From: Nitrospirillum amazonense
GTDB taxonomy: Bacteria; Pseudomonadota; Alphaproteobacteria; Azospirillales; Azospirillaceae
DNA: 64,000 nucleotides
Assembly (NCBI RefSeq): GCF_007828045.1
Contig: NZ_VITN01000002.1
Location: 496,001 to 560,000, forward strand
Reading direction: 5' to 3'
Shown: positions 44,374 through 52,060 of the stretch, one piece after another
Numbering within the stretch: position 1 is the stretch's first letter
Layout: the number at the start of each line of letters is the position of its first letter
Program-made: the position numbers and the translations under genes
The notes under the pieces: model-generated
Seen by the model: the letters and a program-made list of their open reading frames with translations, nothing else
Told to the model about the DNA's origin: nothing
The model's database searches: none

Positions 44374-45912
44374 GTGGCGCTGTTTGAAAGCATGTTGACG
44401 CTGGTGGTGGTCGCCATCCTGCTGTTGCAGGTGTCACGCCGCCTGGCCGTGCCCTACCCCGCCCTGCTGGCCCTGGCCGGCGGGCTGGTGGCGGCCCTGC
44501 CCTGGTCGCCCCAGATCAGCATGGACCCGCGCCTGGCGTTGACCCTGTTCATCGCCCCTACCCTGCTGGACGCCGCCTACGACCTGCCGCCGCGATCCCT
44601 GCGGCCCTTGTGGATTCCGCTGGTGGCGCTGGCGGGCCTGGCCGTGGTGCTGACCACGGCCGCCGTCGCCTGGGCCGGCGTGGCCCTGGCGGGCATGCCC
44701 CTGGTGGCGGCCGTGGCCCTGGGCGCCATCGTCGCCCCGCCGGACGCGGCGGCGGCCAGCACCATGCTGGGCCGCTTCAGCCTGCCCCGCCGCACCGTCA
44801 CGGTGCTGAAGGGCGAAAGCCTGCTGAACGACGCCGTGGCCCTGCTGATCTTCGCCACAGCGGTAGGTTGGGCGCAGGACGGAAGCCTGGAGAAGCTGGC
44901 GCCGGAGGTGGCGCTGGCCGTGCCCGGCGGCCTGCTGCTGGGATACCTGACGGCGCGCGCCTACATCGTGCTGTCGCGGCCGCTGGAAGGCACGCTGGGC
45001 GGGACCATCGCCAGCTTCGCCGGTACCTTCACCGTCTGGGTCATCGCCGACCGGCTGCACCTGTCCGCCATCCTGGCCGTGGTTGCCAACGCCATGACCC
45101 TGGCCCACCACGTGCCCTATCGCCAGCGGGCCCGCGACCGCGTCAACACTTACGCCGTGTGGGGCACGGTGGTTTTCCTGCTGAACGTCCTGGCCTTCCT
45201 GCTGACCGGCTTGCAGGCCCGCACCATCCTGAGCCACCTAGGCGACGGCCAGCTGAACCGCGCCCTGGCATTCGCCGGCACGGTGCTGGCGGTGGTGGTG
45301 GGCGTGCGGCTGGCCTGGGTCATGCTGTACAACCGCATGGTCAACCTGATCGCCCGTTGGGGCTGGTACGACCAGCCGCCCAGCCTGGCCCAGGGGCTGG
45401 TCGTGTCCTGGTGCGGCATGCGCGGGCTGGTGACCCTGGCGACGGCGCTGGCCCTGCCGGAGGGTTTCCCCGAGCGCGACCTGATCGTCCTGTGCGCCCT
45501 GGCCGTGGTGCTGGGCACCCTGGTGGCGCAGGGCCTGACCCTGGGGCCGCTGATCCGTCTGCTGCGCTTTCCGGCGGACGATAGCCTGAGCCACGACCTG
45601 ACGTTCGCCCGCGGCGCCCTGCTGGACGCGGCCCTGGCCAGCCTGGCGGACAAGGACGGCGACGGCGCGCGCCTGATGCGCGAAATCTATGAGCGCGACC
45701 GCGCCGCCATATCCAGCGGCCGGCACCCGCGCGAGGCCAGCGAAACCGCCCAGCTGCGCCGCGAGACCATCGCCGCCAAGCGCCACGCCCTGGCCGGCCT
45801 GCGGCGCGGTGGGCGGATCGACGACGACGTGTTCCACACCCTGGAGCAAGAGCTGGACTGGGCCGAGCTGGCAGCCGCCCTGCCCGATGAACTGGAGTTG
45901 GCCGAGAGCTGA
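44374..45912 (+). CDS. CPA1-family Na+/H+ antiporter
   Basis: 512 residues from a GTG at 44374; the frame opens at a TTG at 44332. Twelve to thirteen membrane helices are expected. The CPA1 ion site is clear in VLKGESLLNDAVALLIF (Asn-Asp), with PPDAAAAS before it and the Arg in WCGMRGLVTLATALALP. A cytoplasmic tail of about 110 residues ends the protein. It exchanges H+ for Na+ or K+ across the inner membrane. GGGGA lies 5 nt before the GTG. It appears monocistronic. Confidence 0.85.
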   Translation: MALFESMLTLVVVAILLLQVSRRLAVPYPALLALAGGLVAALPWSPQISMDPRLALTLFIAPTLLDAAYDLPPRSLRPLWIPLVALAGLAVVLTTAAVAWAGVALAGMPLVAAVALGAIVAPPDAAAASTMLGRFSLPRRTVTVLKGESLLNDAVALLIFATAVGWAQDGSLEKLAPEVALAVPGGLLLGYLTARAYIVLSRPLEGTLGGTIASFAGTFTVWVIADRLHLSAILAVVANAMTLAHHVPYRQRARDRVNTYAVWGTVVFLLNVLAFLLTGLQARTILSHLGDGQLNRALAFAGTVLAVVVGVRLAWVMLYNRMVNLIARWGWYDQPPSLAQGLVVSWCGMRGLVTLATALALPEGFPERDLIVLCALAVVLGTLVAQGLTLGPLIRLLRFPADDSLSHDLTFARGALLDAALASLADKDGDGARLMREIYERDRAAISSGRHPREASETAQLRRETIAAKRHALAGLRRGGRIDDDVFHTLEQELDWAELAAALPDELELAES

Positions 45913-45922
45913 GCATCGGCTT

Positions 45923-45937
45923 ATGCAAAGCTTGCAT
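45923..45937. promoter_or_regulatory. Palindrome before the dehalogenase-like gene
   Basis: ATGCAA-AGC-TTGCAT is a perfect 6-bp inverted repeat, 35 bp upstream of the ATG at 45973. Such sites are typical of dimeric regulators, but no regulator gene is adjacent on this side. Confidence 0.4.
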
Positions 45938-45972
45938 CACCCTTGGCAGCCACGTGAAGGCATGCTGGTGGC

Positions 45973-46881
45973 ATGAACGCGATCCTTGTCGAGCGGGGCC
46001 CCAGCCCCTTCCTGGCCGGCTTCCGCCTGGCCGATGTCACCGTTGGCACCGGCGTCACCCTGCGGGCGGCCGTCGGCGGTGACGGCCCGCCCCTGTTGCT
46101 GCTGCACGGCCATCCGCAGACCCATGTCACCTGGCGCAAGATCGCCCCGGCCCTGGCGCGGCGCTTCACCGTGGTGGCCGCCGACCTGCGCGGCTATGGC
46201 GACAGCGGCAAGCCGGAAAGCGACGCCGCGCACGCCCCCTATTCGAAGCGTGCCATGGCCTTGGACCTGGTGCTGCTGATGCGGGCGCTGGGGCATGGGC
46301 GCTTCGCCGTCGCCGGTCATGACCGGGGCGGGCGGGTGGCGCACCGCATGGCGCTGGACCATGCGGATGCGGTCAGCCGCCTGGCCCTGCTGGACGTGGC
46401 GCCCACCGCCACCATGTACGCCCGGACCAACCAGGAATTCGCCACCCGGTATTTCTGGTGGTTCTTCCTGATCCAGCCGGCGCCCCTGCCGGAACGTCTG
46501 ATCGCCGCCGATCCGGAATTCTTCCTGCGCAGCCATATCGACCGCCAGAACAAGACCGCCGACGCCACCGAACCGGCGGCCTTCGCCGAGTATCTGCGCT
46601 GCTACCGGGATCCCGCCACCCGCCACGCCATCTGCGAGGATTACCGCGCCGCCGCCACCATCGACCTGGCGCACGACGCGGCCGACGCCGACCAGCGGGT
46701 GACGGCGCCGCTGCTGGCCCTATGGGGCGCGCACGGCACGGTGGGCCAGCTGTACGACGTGCTGGCCACCTGGCGGGAGAAGGCCGACGATGTGCGCGGC
46801 CGCGCGCTGGACTGCGGCCACACCCTGCAGGAGGAGCGGCCGGATGAAGTGCTGGCCGCCTTCCTGGACTTCTTCGCCTGA
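45973..46881 (+). CDS. Alpha/beta hydrolase, haloacetate-dehalogenase-like
   Basis: 302 residues. It resembles fluoroacetate dehalogenase along its length: HGHPQTHVTW, DLRGYGDSGKP, the nucleophile Asp117 in AGHDRGGRVAHRMALDH, the acid Asp141 in LLDVAPT and His283 in CGHTLQEERP. In the characterised enzyme the fluoride pocket has His-Trp at nucleophile +45/+46. Here these positions are Trp162-Trp163, so the His is replaced. It could still cleave C-Cl or C-Br bonds, or be an epoxide hydrolase. The start lacks a strong ribosome binding site. Confidence 0.82.
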   Translation: MNAILVERGPSPFLAGFRLADVTVGTGVTLRAAVGGDGPPLLLLHGHPQTHVTWRKIAPALARRFTVVAADLRGYGDSGKPESDAAHAPYSKRAMALDLVLLMRALGHGRFAVAGHDRGGRVAHRMALDHADAVSRLALLDVAPTATMYARTNQEFATRYFWWFFLIQPAPLPERLIAADPEFFLRSHIDRQNKTADATEPAAFAEYLRCYRDPATRHAICEDYRAAATIDLAHDAADADQRVTAPLLALWGAHGTVGQLYDVLATWREKADDVRGRALDCGHTLQEERPDEVLAAFLDFFA

Positions 46882-46925
46882 CCGTTTCGATTGGATGCGC
46901 GTGGCCATTTGGCGCACTCTATGAG

Positions 46926-46962
46926 TGACGATATTGTCAATGTGTCATTTATCACATACATA
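46926..46962 (+). promoter_or_regulatory. Promoter and operator of the tetR gene
   Basis: TTGTCA (46934-46939), 17-bp spacer, TACATA (46957-46962). The -35 is the right arm of a near-perfect 14-bp palindrome, TGACGATATTGTCA (46926-46939). GAGTGACG (46923-46930) and, on the minus strand, ATGTGATAA recur in the promoter of the pump operon at 47651-47687, suggesting one regulator. Confidence 0.5.
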
Positions 46963-47014
46963 AGGGGCGGCGGACCGGTCCGCCTGGATCTCATCATTTG
47001 AAGGTCGCACGCCC

Positions 47015-47650
47015 ATGACCACCGCAGCGCGCCCCACCCCCGTCAGCCCGGCCTCCGCCGGCCAGCGCGGCCCCCTCGACCATGAGCGCCGCGCCCAGAT
47101 CGTCGAGGCCGCCGACCAGCATTTCCGTCACTACGGCTATCACAAGACCACGGTGGCGGACCTGGCCAAGGCCATCGGCCTGTCCACCGCCTACATCTAC
47201 AAGTTCTTCAGCAGCAAGCAGGCCATCGGCGAGGCCATCTGCGCGCGCTGCCTGGGCGAGATCACCACCCAGCTGCGCGCCATCATGGCCGAGCCCCTCT
47301 CTGCGGGGGAACGCCTGCGCCGCGTCTATCCCACCCTGGCGCGGGCCGGTGCCGACCTGTTTTTCGAGGAACGCCGGCTGCATGACATCGTCGTCACTGC
47401 CGTCACCGAGAACTGGCACGCCGGCACAACGTATGAGGAAGAGCTGCGGGACATGGTGCGCGCCTTGGTCGTCGCCGGGCGCGAGGCGGGGGAGTTCGAG
47501 CGTGAAACCCCGCTGGACGAGGTGTGCCTGGCGATCGAGGAGACGCTGTGGCCCTTCGCCCACCCCCTGATGCTGGAAGAGAAGCTGGACATGCTGGATG
47601 CCGCCACGGCGGCGGTGGCCGGCCTGGTATTGCGCAGCTTGCGTCCCTGA
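47015..47650 (+). CDS. TetR-family regulator of the RND pump operon
   Basis: 211 residues. The N-terminal helix-turn-helix (about 25-72) reads IVEAADQHFRHYGYHKTTVADLAKAIGLS with TAYIYKFFSSKQAIGEAI after it. The C-terminal ligand domain (about 90-205) fits TetR_C of AcrR-like repressors. It is 97 bp upstream of, and in the same direction as, the RND adaptor gene. The two promoter regions share short motifs, so it probably represses both itself and the pump. Confidence 0.92.
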   Translation: MTTAARPTPVSPASAGQRGPLDHERRAQIVEAADQHFRHYGYHKTTVADLAKAIGLSTAYIYKFFSSKQAIGEAICARCLGEITTQLRAIMAEPLSAGERLRRVYPTLARAGADLFFEERRLHDIVVTAVTENWHAGTTYEEELRDMVRALVVAGREAGEFERETPLDEVCLAIEETLWPFAHPLMLEEKLDMLDAATAAVAGLVLRSLRP

Positions 47651-47677
47651 CATGTGATAAGTAACGGATGAAGCATT

Positions 47678-47718
47678 ACGAGTGACGGATTGACGAAATC
47701 ATCACTCGTGCGTATGTT
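47678..47718 (+). promoter_or_regulatory. Promoter of the RND operon inside an inverted repeat
   Basis: TTGACG (47690-47695), 17-bp spacer, TATGTT (47713-47718): a good sigma70 promoter. Perfect 8-bp arms ACGAGTGA (47678-47685) and TCACTCGT (47702-47709) enclose the -35 and most of the spacer, with 16 bp between them. A repressor bound there would block RNA polymerase. Confidence 0.65.
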
Positions 47719-47745
47719 CGAAGCTCCTTCAGGGATGGAGCTTCG
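47719..47745 (+). promoter_or_regulatory. 5'-leader hairpin holding the Shine-Dalgarno of the RND adaptor gene
   Basis: CGAAGCTCC (47719-47727) pairs perfectly with GGAGCTTCG (47737-47745) over a 9-nt loop. GGAG in the right arm (47737-47740) is the ribosome binding site, 7 nt before the ATG at 47748. The predicted transcript start near 47725 falls in the left arm, so how much of the stem forms depends on the exact start. Confidence 0.55.
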
Positions 47746-47747
47746 CC

Positions 47748-48887
47748 ATGCGGCACCCCGTATCTTCCCGCCTGCTGACCCTGGCCATCCTGGCCCTGGC
47801 CGGCACCTCGCTTTCCGCCTGTGACAAGCCTGCCCCCGACCCGCGCACGGCCGAGCGCCTGGTGCGCGTCGCCACGGCCCAGCCGGCGGTGCGTGATGAA
47901 CGCGCCTACGTTGGCGTCGTCACCGCCAAGGTGCAGAGCGGCCTGGGCTTCCGCGTGGCCGGCAAGGTCACCCAGCGCCTGGTGGACCCCGGCCAGTCGG
48001 TGAAGGCCGGCCAGCCGCTGATGCGCATGGACAACACCGACTACGCCCACGCCATCACCACGCAGCAAGGCCAGGTCGCCATGGCCAAGGCCACCCTGAC
48101 CCAGGCCCGCGCGGATGAGGCGCGCTACCGCGCCCTGGTGGGCAGCGGCGCCGTCTCCCCCTCCGCCTATGACCAGAAGAAGGCCGCCGCCGACAGCGCC
48201 CAGGCGCAGTTGGACGCGGCGCAAGCCCAGTTGCGCGTGGCGCAGGATGACAGCGCCTACACCACCCTGGTGGCCGACGCCGACGGCACGGTCATGGACA
48301 CGCTGGCCGAGCCGGGCCAGGTGGTCACCGCCGGCCAGATCGTGGTGCGCCTGGCCCATGCCGGCCCGCGCGAGGCGGCGGTGAACCTGCCGGAAACGGT
48401 GCGGCCGGCCGTGGGGTCCCACGCTATCGCCACCCTCTACGGCAGCGCCGTGCGCGCCCCCGCCACCTTGCGCCAGCTGTCGGATGCCGCCGATACCCAG
48501 ACCCGCACCTATGAGGCGCGCTACGTCCTGGATGGCGCCGCTGCCCAGGCCCCCCTGGGCGCCACGGTGACGGTGCGCCTGTCCCAGACCGGCGACGACG
48601 CCCCGCCCGTCTCCGTGCCGCTGGGCGCCCTGAATGACGAGGGCAAAGGCCCTGGCGTCTGGGTGCTGACACCCGAAGCCGGCGGCGACGCGGTCACTGG
48701 TGATCGGGCCACCGTCGCCTTCCGCCCGGTGACGGTGGGCCAGTTGGGCGCCGAGGAAGCCACCCTGCTGGGCGGCATCAAGGCCGGCGAGCGGGTGGTG
48801 GCCCTGGGCGGCCACTTCCTGCGTGAGGGCGAAAAGGTGCGCGTGGCCCAGGCCAGCGGGGCTTCGGCCCAGGCGGTGCTTAAATGA
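47748..48887 (+). CDS. RND efflux periplasmic adaptor
   Basis: 379 residues, an AcrA/MexA-type membrane fusion protein. The signal peptide ends in a lipobox (SLSACDKP), so it is an inner-membrane-anchored lipoprotein. Domains in order: beta-barrel and lipoyl half (VQSGLGFRVAGKVTQRLVD), coiled-coil hairpin (about 105-170), second lipoyl half (LVADADGTVMDTLAEPGQV) and the membrane-proximal domain. The stop overlaps the pump start (ATGA). No outer-membrane channel gene follows, so it may use a shared TolC-like or the NodT-like channel. Confidence 0.93.
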   Translation: MRHPVSSRLLTLAILALAGTSLSACDKPAPDPRTAERLVRVATAQPAVRDERAYVGVVTAKVQSGLGFRVAGKVTQRLVDPGQSVKAGQPLMRMDNTDYAHAITTQQGQVAMAKATLTQARADEARYRALVGSGAVSPSAYDQKKAAADSAQAQLDAAQAQLRVAQDDSAYTTLVADADGTVMDTLAEPGQVVTAGQIVVRLAHAGPREAAVNLPETVRPAVGSHAIATLYGSAVRAPATLRQLSDAADTQTRTYEARYVLDGAAAQAPLGATVTVRLSQTGDDAPPVSVPLGALNDEGKGPGVWVLTPEAGGDAVTGDRATVAFRPVTVGQLGAEEATLLGGIKAGERVVALGGHFLREGEKVRVAQASGASAQAVLK

Positions 48888-51800
48888 GCGGCTTCAACCT
48901 GTCCGCCCTGGCGGTCCGCGAACGCGCCATCACCCTGTTCCTGCTGGTCGCCATCACCCTGTCCGGCGTCTACGCCTTCCTCAAGCTGGGCCGCGCCGAG
49001 GACCCCGCCTTCACCATCAAGGTCCTGACCGTCAGCGCCGTCTGGCCCGGCGCCACGGCGCAGGAGATGCAGGACCTGGTGGCCGAGCCCCTGGAAAAGC
49101 GGCTGCAGGAACTGCGCTGGTACGACAAGGTGGAGACCTTCACCCGGCCGGGCATGGTGCTGATGACCCTGTCCCTGCAGGACAAGACGCCGCCGTCGGC
49201 CGTGCCGGAACAATTCTACCAGGCCCGCAAGAAGCTGGGGGACGAGGCCCGTACCCTGCCCACCGGCGCCCTGGGCCCCTTCGTCAACGACGAGTATTCC
49301 GACACCGACTTCGCCGTCTACGCCGTGAAAGCGCCCGGCATGCCCGCCCGCCAGCTGACGCGCGAGGCGGAAACCCTGCGCCAGCGCCTGCTGCACGTGC
49401 CGGGTGTGAAGAAGGTGGACATCCTGGGCGAGCGGCCAGAGCGCATCTTCGTCGACTTCACCTACGCCCGCCTGGCCACCCTGGGCATCGGCGCCCGCGA
49501 CATCTTCGATGCCCTGGCCCGCCAGAACACGGTCACGCCGGCCGGGTCCATCGATACCGATGGCCCCCAAGTCTACATCCGCCTGGACGGCGCCTACGAC
49601 GACCTGGAGAAGATCCGCGAGACCCCCATCGTCGCCGGCGGCCGCACCTTCAAGCTATCGGACGTGGCGGAGGTGAAACGCGGGTATGAAGACCCGCCCA
49701 CCTACCTGATCCGCCACGACGGCGACCCGGCCCTGGCCCTGGGCGTGGTCATGCAGGACGGCTGGAACGGGCTGGAGCTGGGCAAGGCGCTGGACGCGGA
49801 AGAGAAAAAGATCGCCGCCGAACTGCCGGTGGGCCTGACCCTCAGCAAGGTCAGCGACCAGGCGGTGAACATCCACGAGGCCGTGGGTGAGTTCATGCTG
49901 AAGTTCTTCGTGGCCCTGGGCGTGGTGATGTTCGTCAGCCTGGCCAGCCTGGGCTGGCGCGTGGGCATCGTCGTGGCCGCCGCCGTGCCGCTGACCCTGG
50001 CCGCCGTCTTCGTCATCATGCAGGTCACCGGCCGCGCCTTCGACCGCATCACGCTGGGCGCCCTGATCATCTCGCTGGGCCTGCTGGTGGACGACGCCAT
50101 CATCGCCATCGAGATCATGGTGGTGAAGCTGGAGGAGGGCTACGACCGCATCAAGGCCGCCGCCTACGCCTGGAGCCATACGGCCGCCCCCATGCTGTCC
50201 GGCACCTTGGTCACCATCATCGGCTTCACGCCCGTGGGCTTCGCCAAGTCCACGGCGGGCGAGTATGCCGGCAACATCTTCTGGATCGTGGGCTTCGCCC
50301 TCATCACCTCCTGGGTGGTGGCGGTGGTGTTCACGCCCTACCTGGGCGTCCGGCTGCTGCCCAACATCCGGCCCATCCCCGGCGGGCACGCGGCGATTTA
50401 CGCCACCCCGCGCTATCAGCGCCTGCGCCGCCTGATCACCTGGGCGGTGGACCACCGCGGCCGGGTGGCCCTGGCCGTGGTCGGCACCTTCCTGCTGGCC
50501 GGCGTGGGCATGGGCTTCGTCAAGCAGCAGTTCTTCCCCACCTCCGACCGGCCGGAGATCATGGCGGAGGTGCAGATGCCCGAGGGCACCAGCATCGAGG
50601 CCACCAGCGCCGCCGCCAAGAAGGTGGAGGACTGGCTGCGCCGGCAGCCGGAGGCCAAGATCGTCTCCACCTATGTCGGCCAGGGCGCGCCCCGCTTCTT
50701 CCTGTCCTACAACCCCGAGCTGCCCGACCCGTCCTTCGCCAAGATGATCGTCCTGACCCCGGACGACAAGGCGCGCGACCGGCTGAAGGACAACCTGCGC
50801 CAGGCCATCGCCGACGGCCTGGTGCCGGAGGCCCGGGTGCGCGTCACACAGCTGGTGTTCGGCCCGCCCTCGCGCTTTCCCGTCATGTTCCGCGTCAGCG
50901 GGCCCGATGTGGCGGTGCTGCGCGGCATCGCGGATCAGGTGCAGGCCGTCATGCGGGCCAACCCCGACACCCGCCTGGTGAACCAGGATTGGGGCGAGCG
51001 GGCGCCCACTCTGCACTTCGTGCTGGACCAGGACCGCCTGCGCCTGATCGGCCTGAACCCCACCGACGCCGCCCAGCAGCTGCAGTTCCTGTTGACCGGC
51101 GCGCCGGTGACCCAGGTGCGCGAGGACATCCGCGTGGTGCAGGTGACGGCGCGCAGCGCCGGGCCCGACCGCCTGGACCCCGCCCGCCTGGGCGACATGA
51201 CCCTGACCAGCGCCGATGGCCGCCTGGTGCCGCTGAGCCAGATCGGCCATGTGGAAGTGCGGGCGGAGGAGCCCATCCTGCGCCGCCGCGACCGCGTGCC
51301 CACCATCACCGTGCAGGCCGACATCGACGACGCGCTGCAGCCGCCCCAGGTGTCCATGGCCATCGAGAAGGCACTGGCCCCCATCATCGCCAAGCTGCCC
51401 GCCGGCTATCATATCCAGATGGGCGGCAACATCGAGGAAGCTGGCAAGGCCAACGCCGCGCTGGCGCCCATGTTCCCCATCATGGCGGCCCTGATCCTGC
51501 TGGTGCTGGTGTTGCAGACCCGGTCCCTGTCGGCCATGGCCATGGTGTTCCTGACGGGGCCCCTGGGCCTGGTCGGCGCCGTGCCCGTCCTGCTGATCTT
51601 CCACCAGCCCTTCGGCTTCAACGCCATCCTGGGCCTGATCGGCCTGTCAGGCATCCTGATGCGCAACACCCTGATCCTGATCGGCCAGATCCACACCAAC
51701 CAGCAGGAAGGGCTGTCGCCCTACCACGCGGTGATCGAGGCCACGGTGCAGCGGGCGCGGCCCGTCATCCTGACGGCCCTGGCCGCCGTGCTGGCCTTCA

Positions 51801-51991
51801 TCCCCTTGACCCAGTCGGTGTTCTGGGGCTCCATGGCCTATGTGCTGATCGGCGGCACGGCCGTGGGCACGGTGCTGATCCTGGTCTTCCTGCCCGCCCT
51901 TTACGCCCTGTGGTTCCGGGTGAAGGCGGACGGTGCCGCGGCGGCACCGGCGGAGGCGCCCCATTACCCAAGGGCGGTGCCGGCGGAGTGA
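48884..51991 (+). CDS. RND efflux pump, HAE1-like inner-membrane subunit
   Basis: 1035 residues, the full size for a 12-helix RND pump. Two large periplasmic loops (about 35-330 and 555-855) lie between helices 1-2 and 7-8. Proton-relay aspartates are seen in helix 4 (LGLLVDDAIIAIEIMVVKLE). The start MSGFNLSALAVRERAITLFLL is like pumps of the MexK/VexH kind, not classical AcrB. It would pump a drug or metabolite from the periplasm or membrane. It ends at a strong terminator. Confidence 0.93.
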   Translation: MSGFNLSALAVRERAITLFLLVAITLSGVYAFLKLGRAEDPAFTIKVLTVSAVWPGATAQEMQDLVAEPLEKRLQELRWYDKVETFTRPGMVLMTLSLQDKTPPSAVPEQFYQARKKLGDEARTLPTGALGPFVNDEYSDTDFAVYAVKAPGMPARQLTREAETLRQRLLHVPGVKKVDILGERPERIFVDFTYARLATLGIGARDIFDALARQNTVTPAGSIDTDGPQVYIRLDGAYDDLEKIRETPIVAGGRTFKLSDVAEVKRGYEDPPTYLIRHDGDPALALGVVMQDGWNGLELGKALDAEEKKIAAELPVGLTLSKVSDQAVNIHEAVGEFMLKFFVALGVVMFVSLASLGWRVGIVVAAAVPLTLAAVFVIMQVTGRAFDRITLGALIISLGLLVDDAIIAIEIMVVKLEEGYDRIKAAAYAWSHTAAPMLSGTLVTIIGFTPVGFAKSTAGEYAGNIFWIVGFALITSWVVAVVFTPYLGVRLLPNIRPIPGGHAAIYATPRYQRLRRLITWAVDHRGRVALAVVGTFLLAGVGMGFVKQQFFPTSDRPEIMAEVQMPEGTSIEATSAAAKKVEDWLRRQPEAKIVSTYVGQGAPRFFLSYNPELPDPSFAKMIVLTPDDKARDRLKDNLRQAIADGLVPEARVRVTQLVFGPPSRFPVMFRVSGPDVAVLRGIADQVQAVMRANPDTRLVNQDWGERAPTLHFVLDQDRLRLIGLNPTDAAQQLQFLLTGAPVTQVREDIRVVQVTARSAGPDRLDPARLGDMTLTSADGRLVPLSQIGHVEVRAEEPILRRRDRVPTITVQADIDDALQPPQVSMAIEKALAPIIAKLPAGYHIQMGGNIEEAGKANAALAPMFPIMAALILLVLVLQTRSLSAMAMVFLTGPLGLVGAVPVLLIFHQPFGFNAILGLIGLSGILMRNTLILIGQIHTNQQEGLSPYHAVIEATVQRARPVILTALAAVLAFIPLTQSVFWGSMAYVLIGGTAVGTVLILVFLPALYALWFRVKADGAAAAPAEAPHYPRAVPAE

Positions 51992-52004
51992 CGCCGATGC
52001 TGTG

Positions 52005-52041
52005 AAAAACCCCGGCCGGGTCGCCCCTGGCCGGGGTTTTT
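52005..52041. terminator. Bidirectional terminator between the RND pump and the S9 peptidase
   Basis: A perfect 13-bp stem, AAAAACCCCGGCC (52005-52017) with GGCCGGGGTTTTT (52029-52041), and an 11-nt loop. A-run and T-run make it work in both directions, between convergent stops at 51991 and 52061. Confidence 0.92.
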
Positions 52042-52060
52042 GTTAGCTAATACAAACCGC

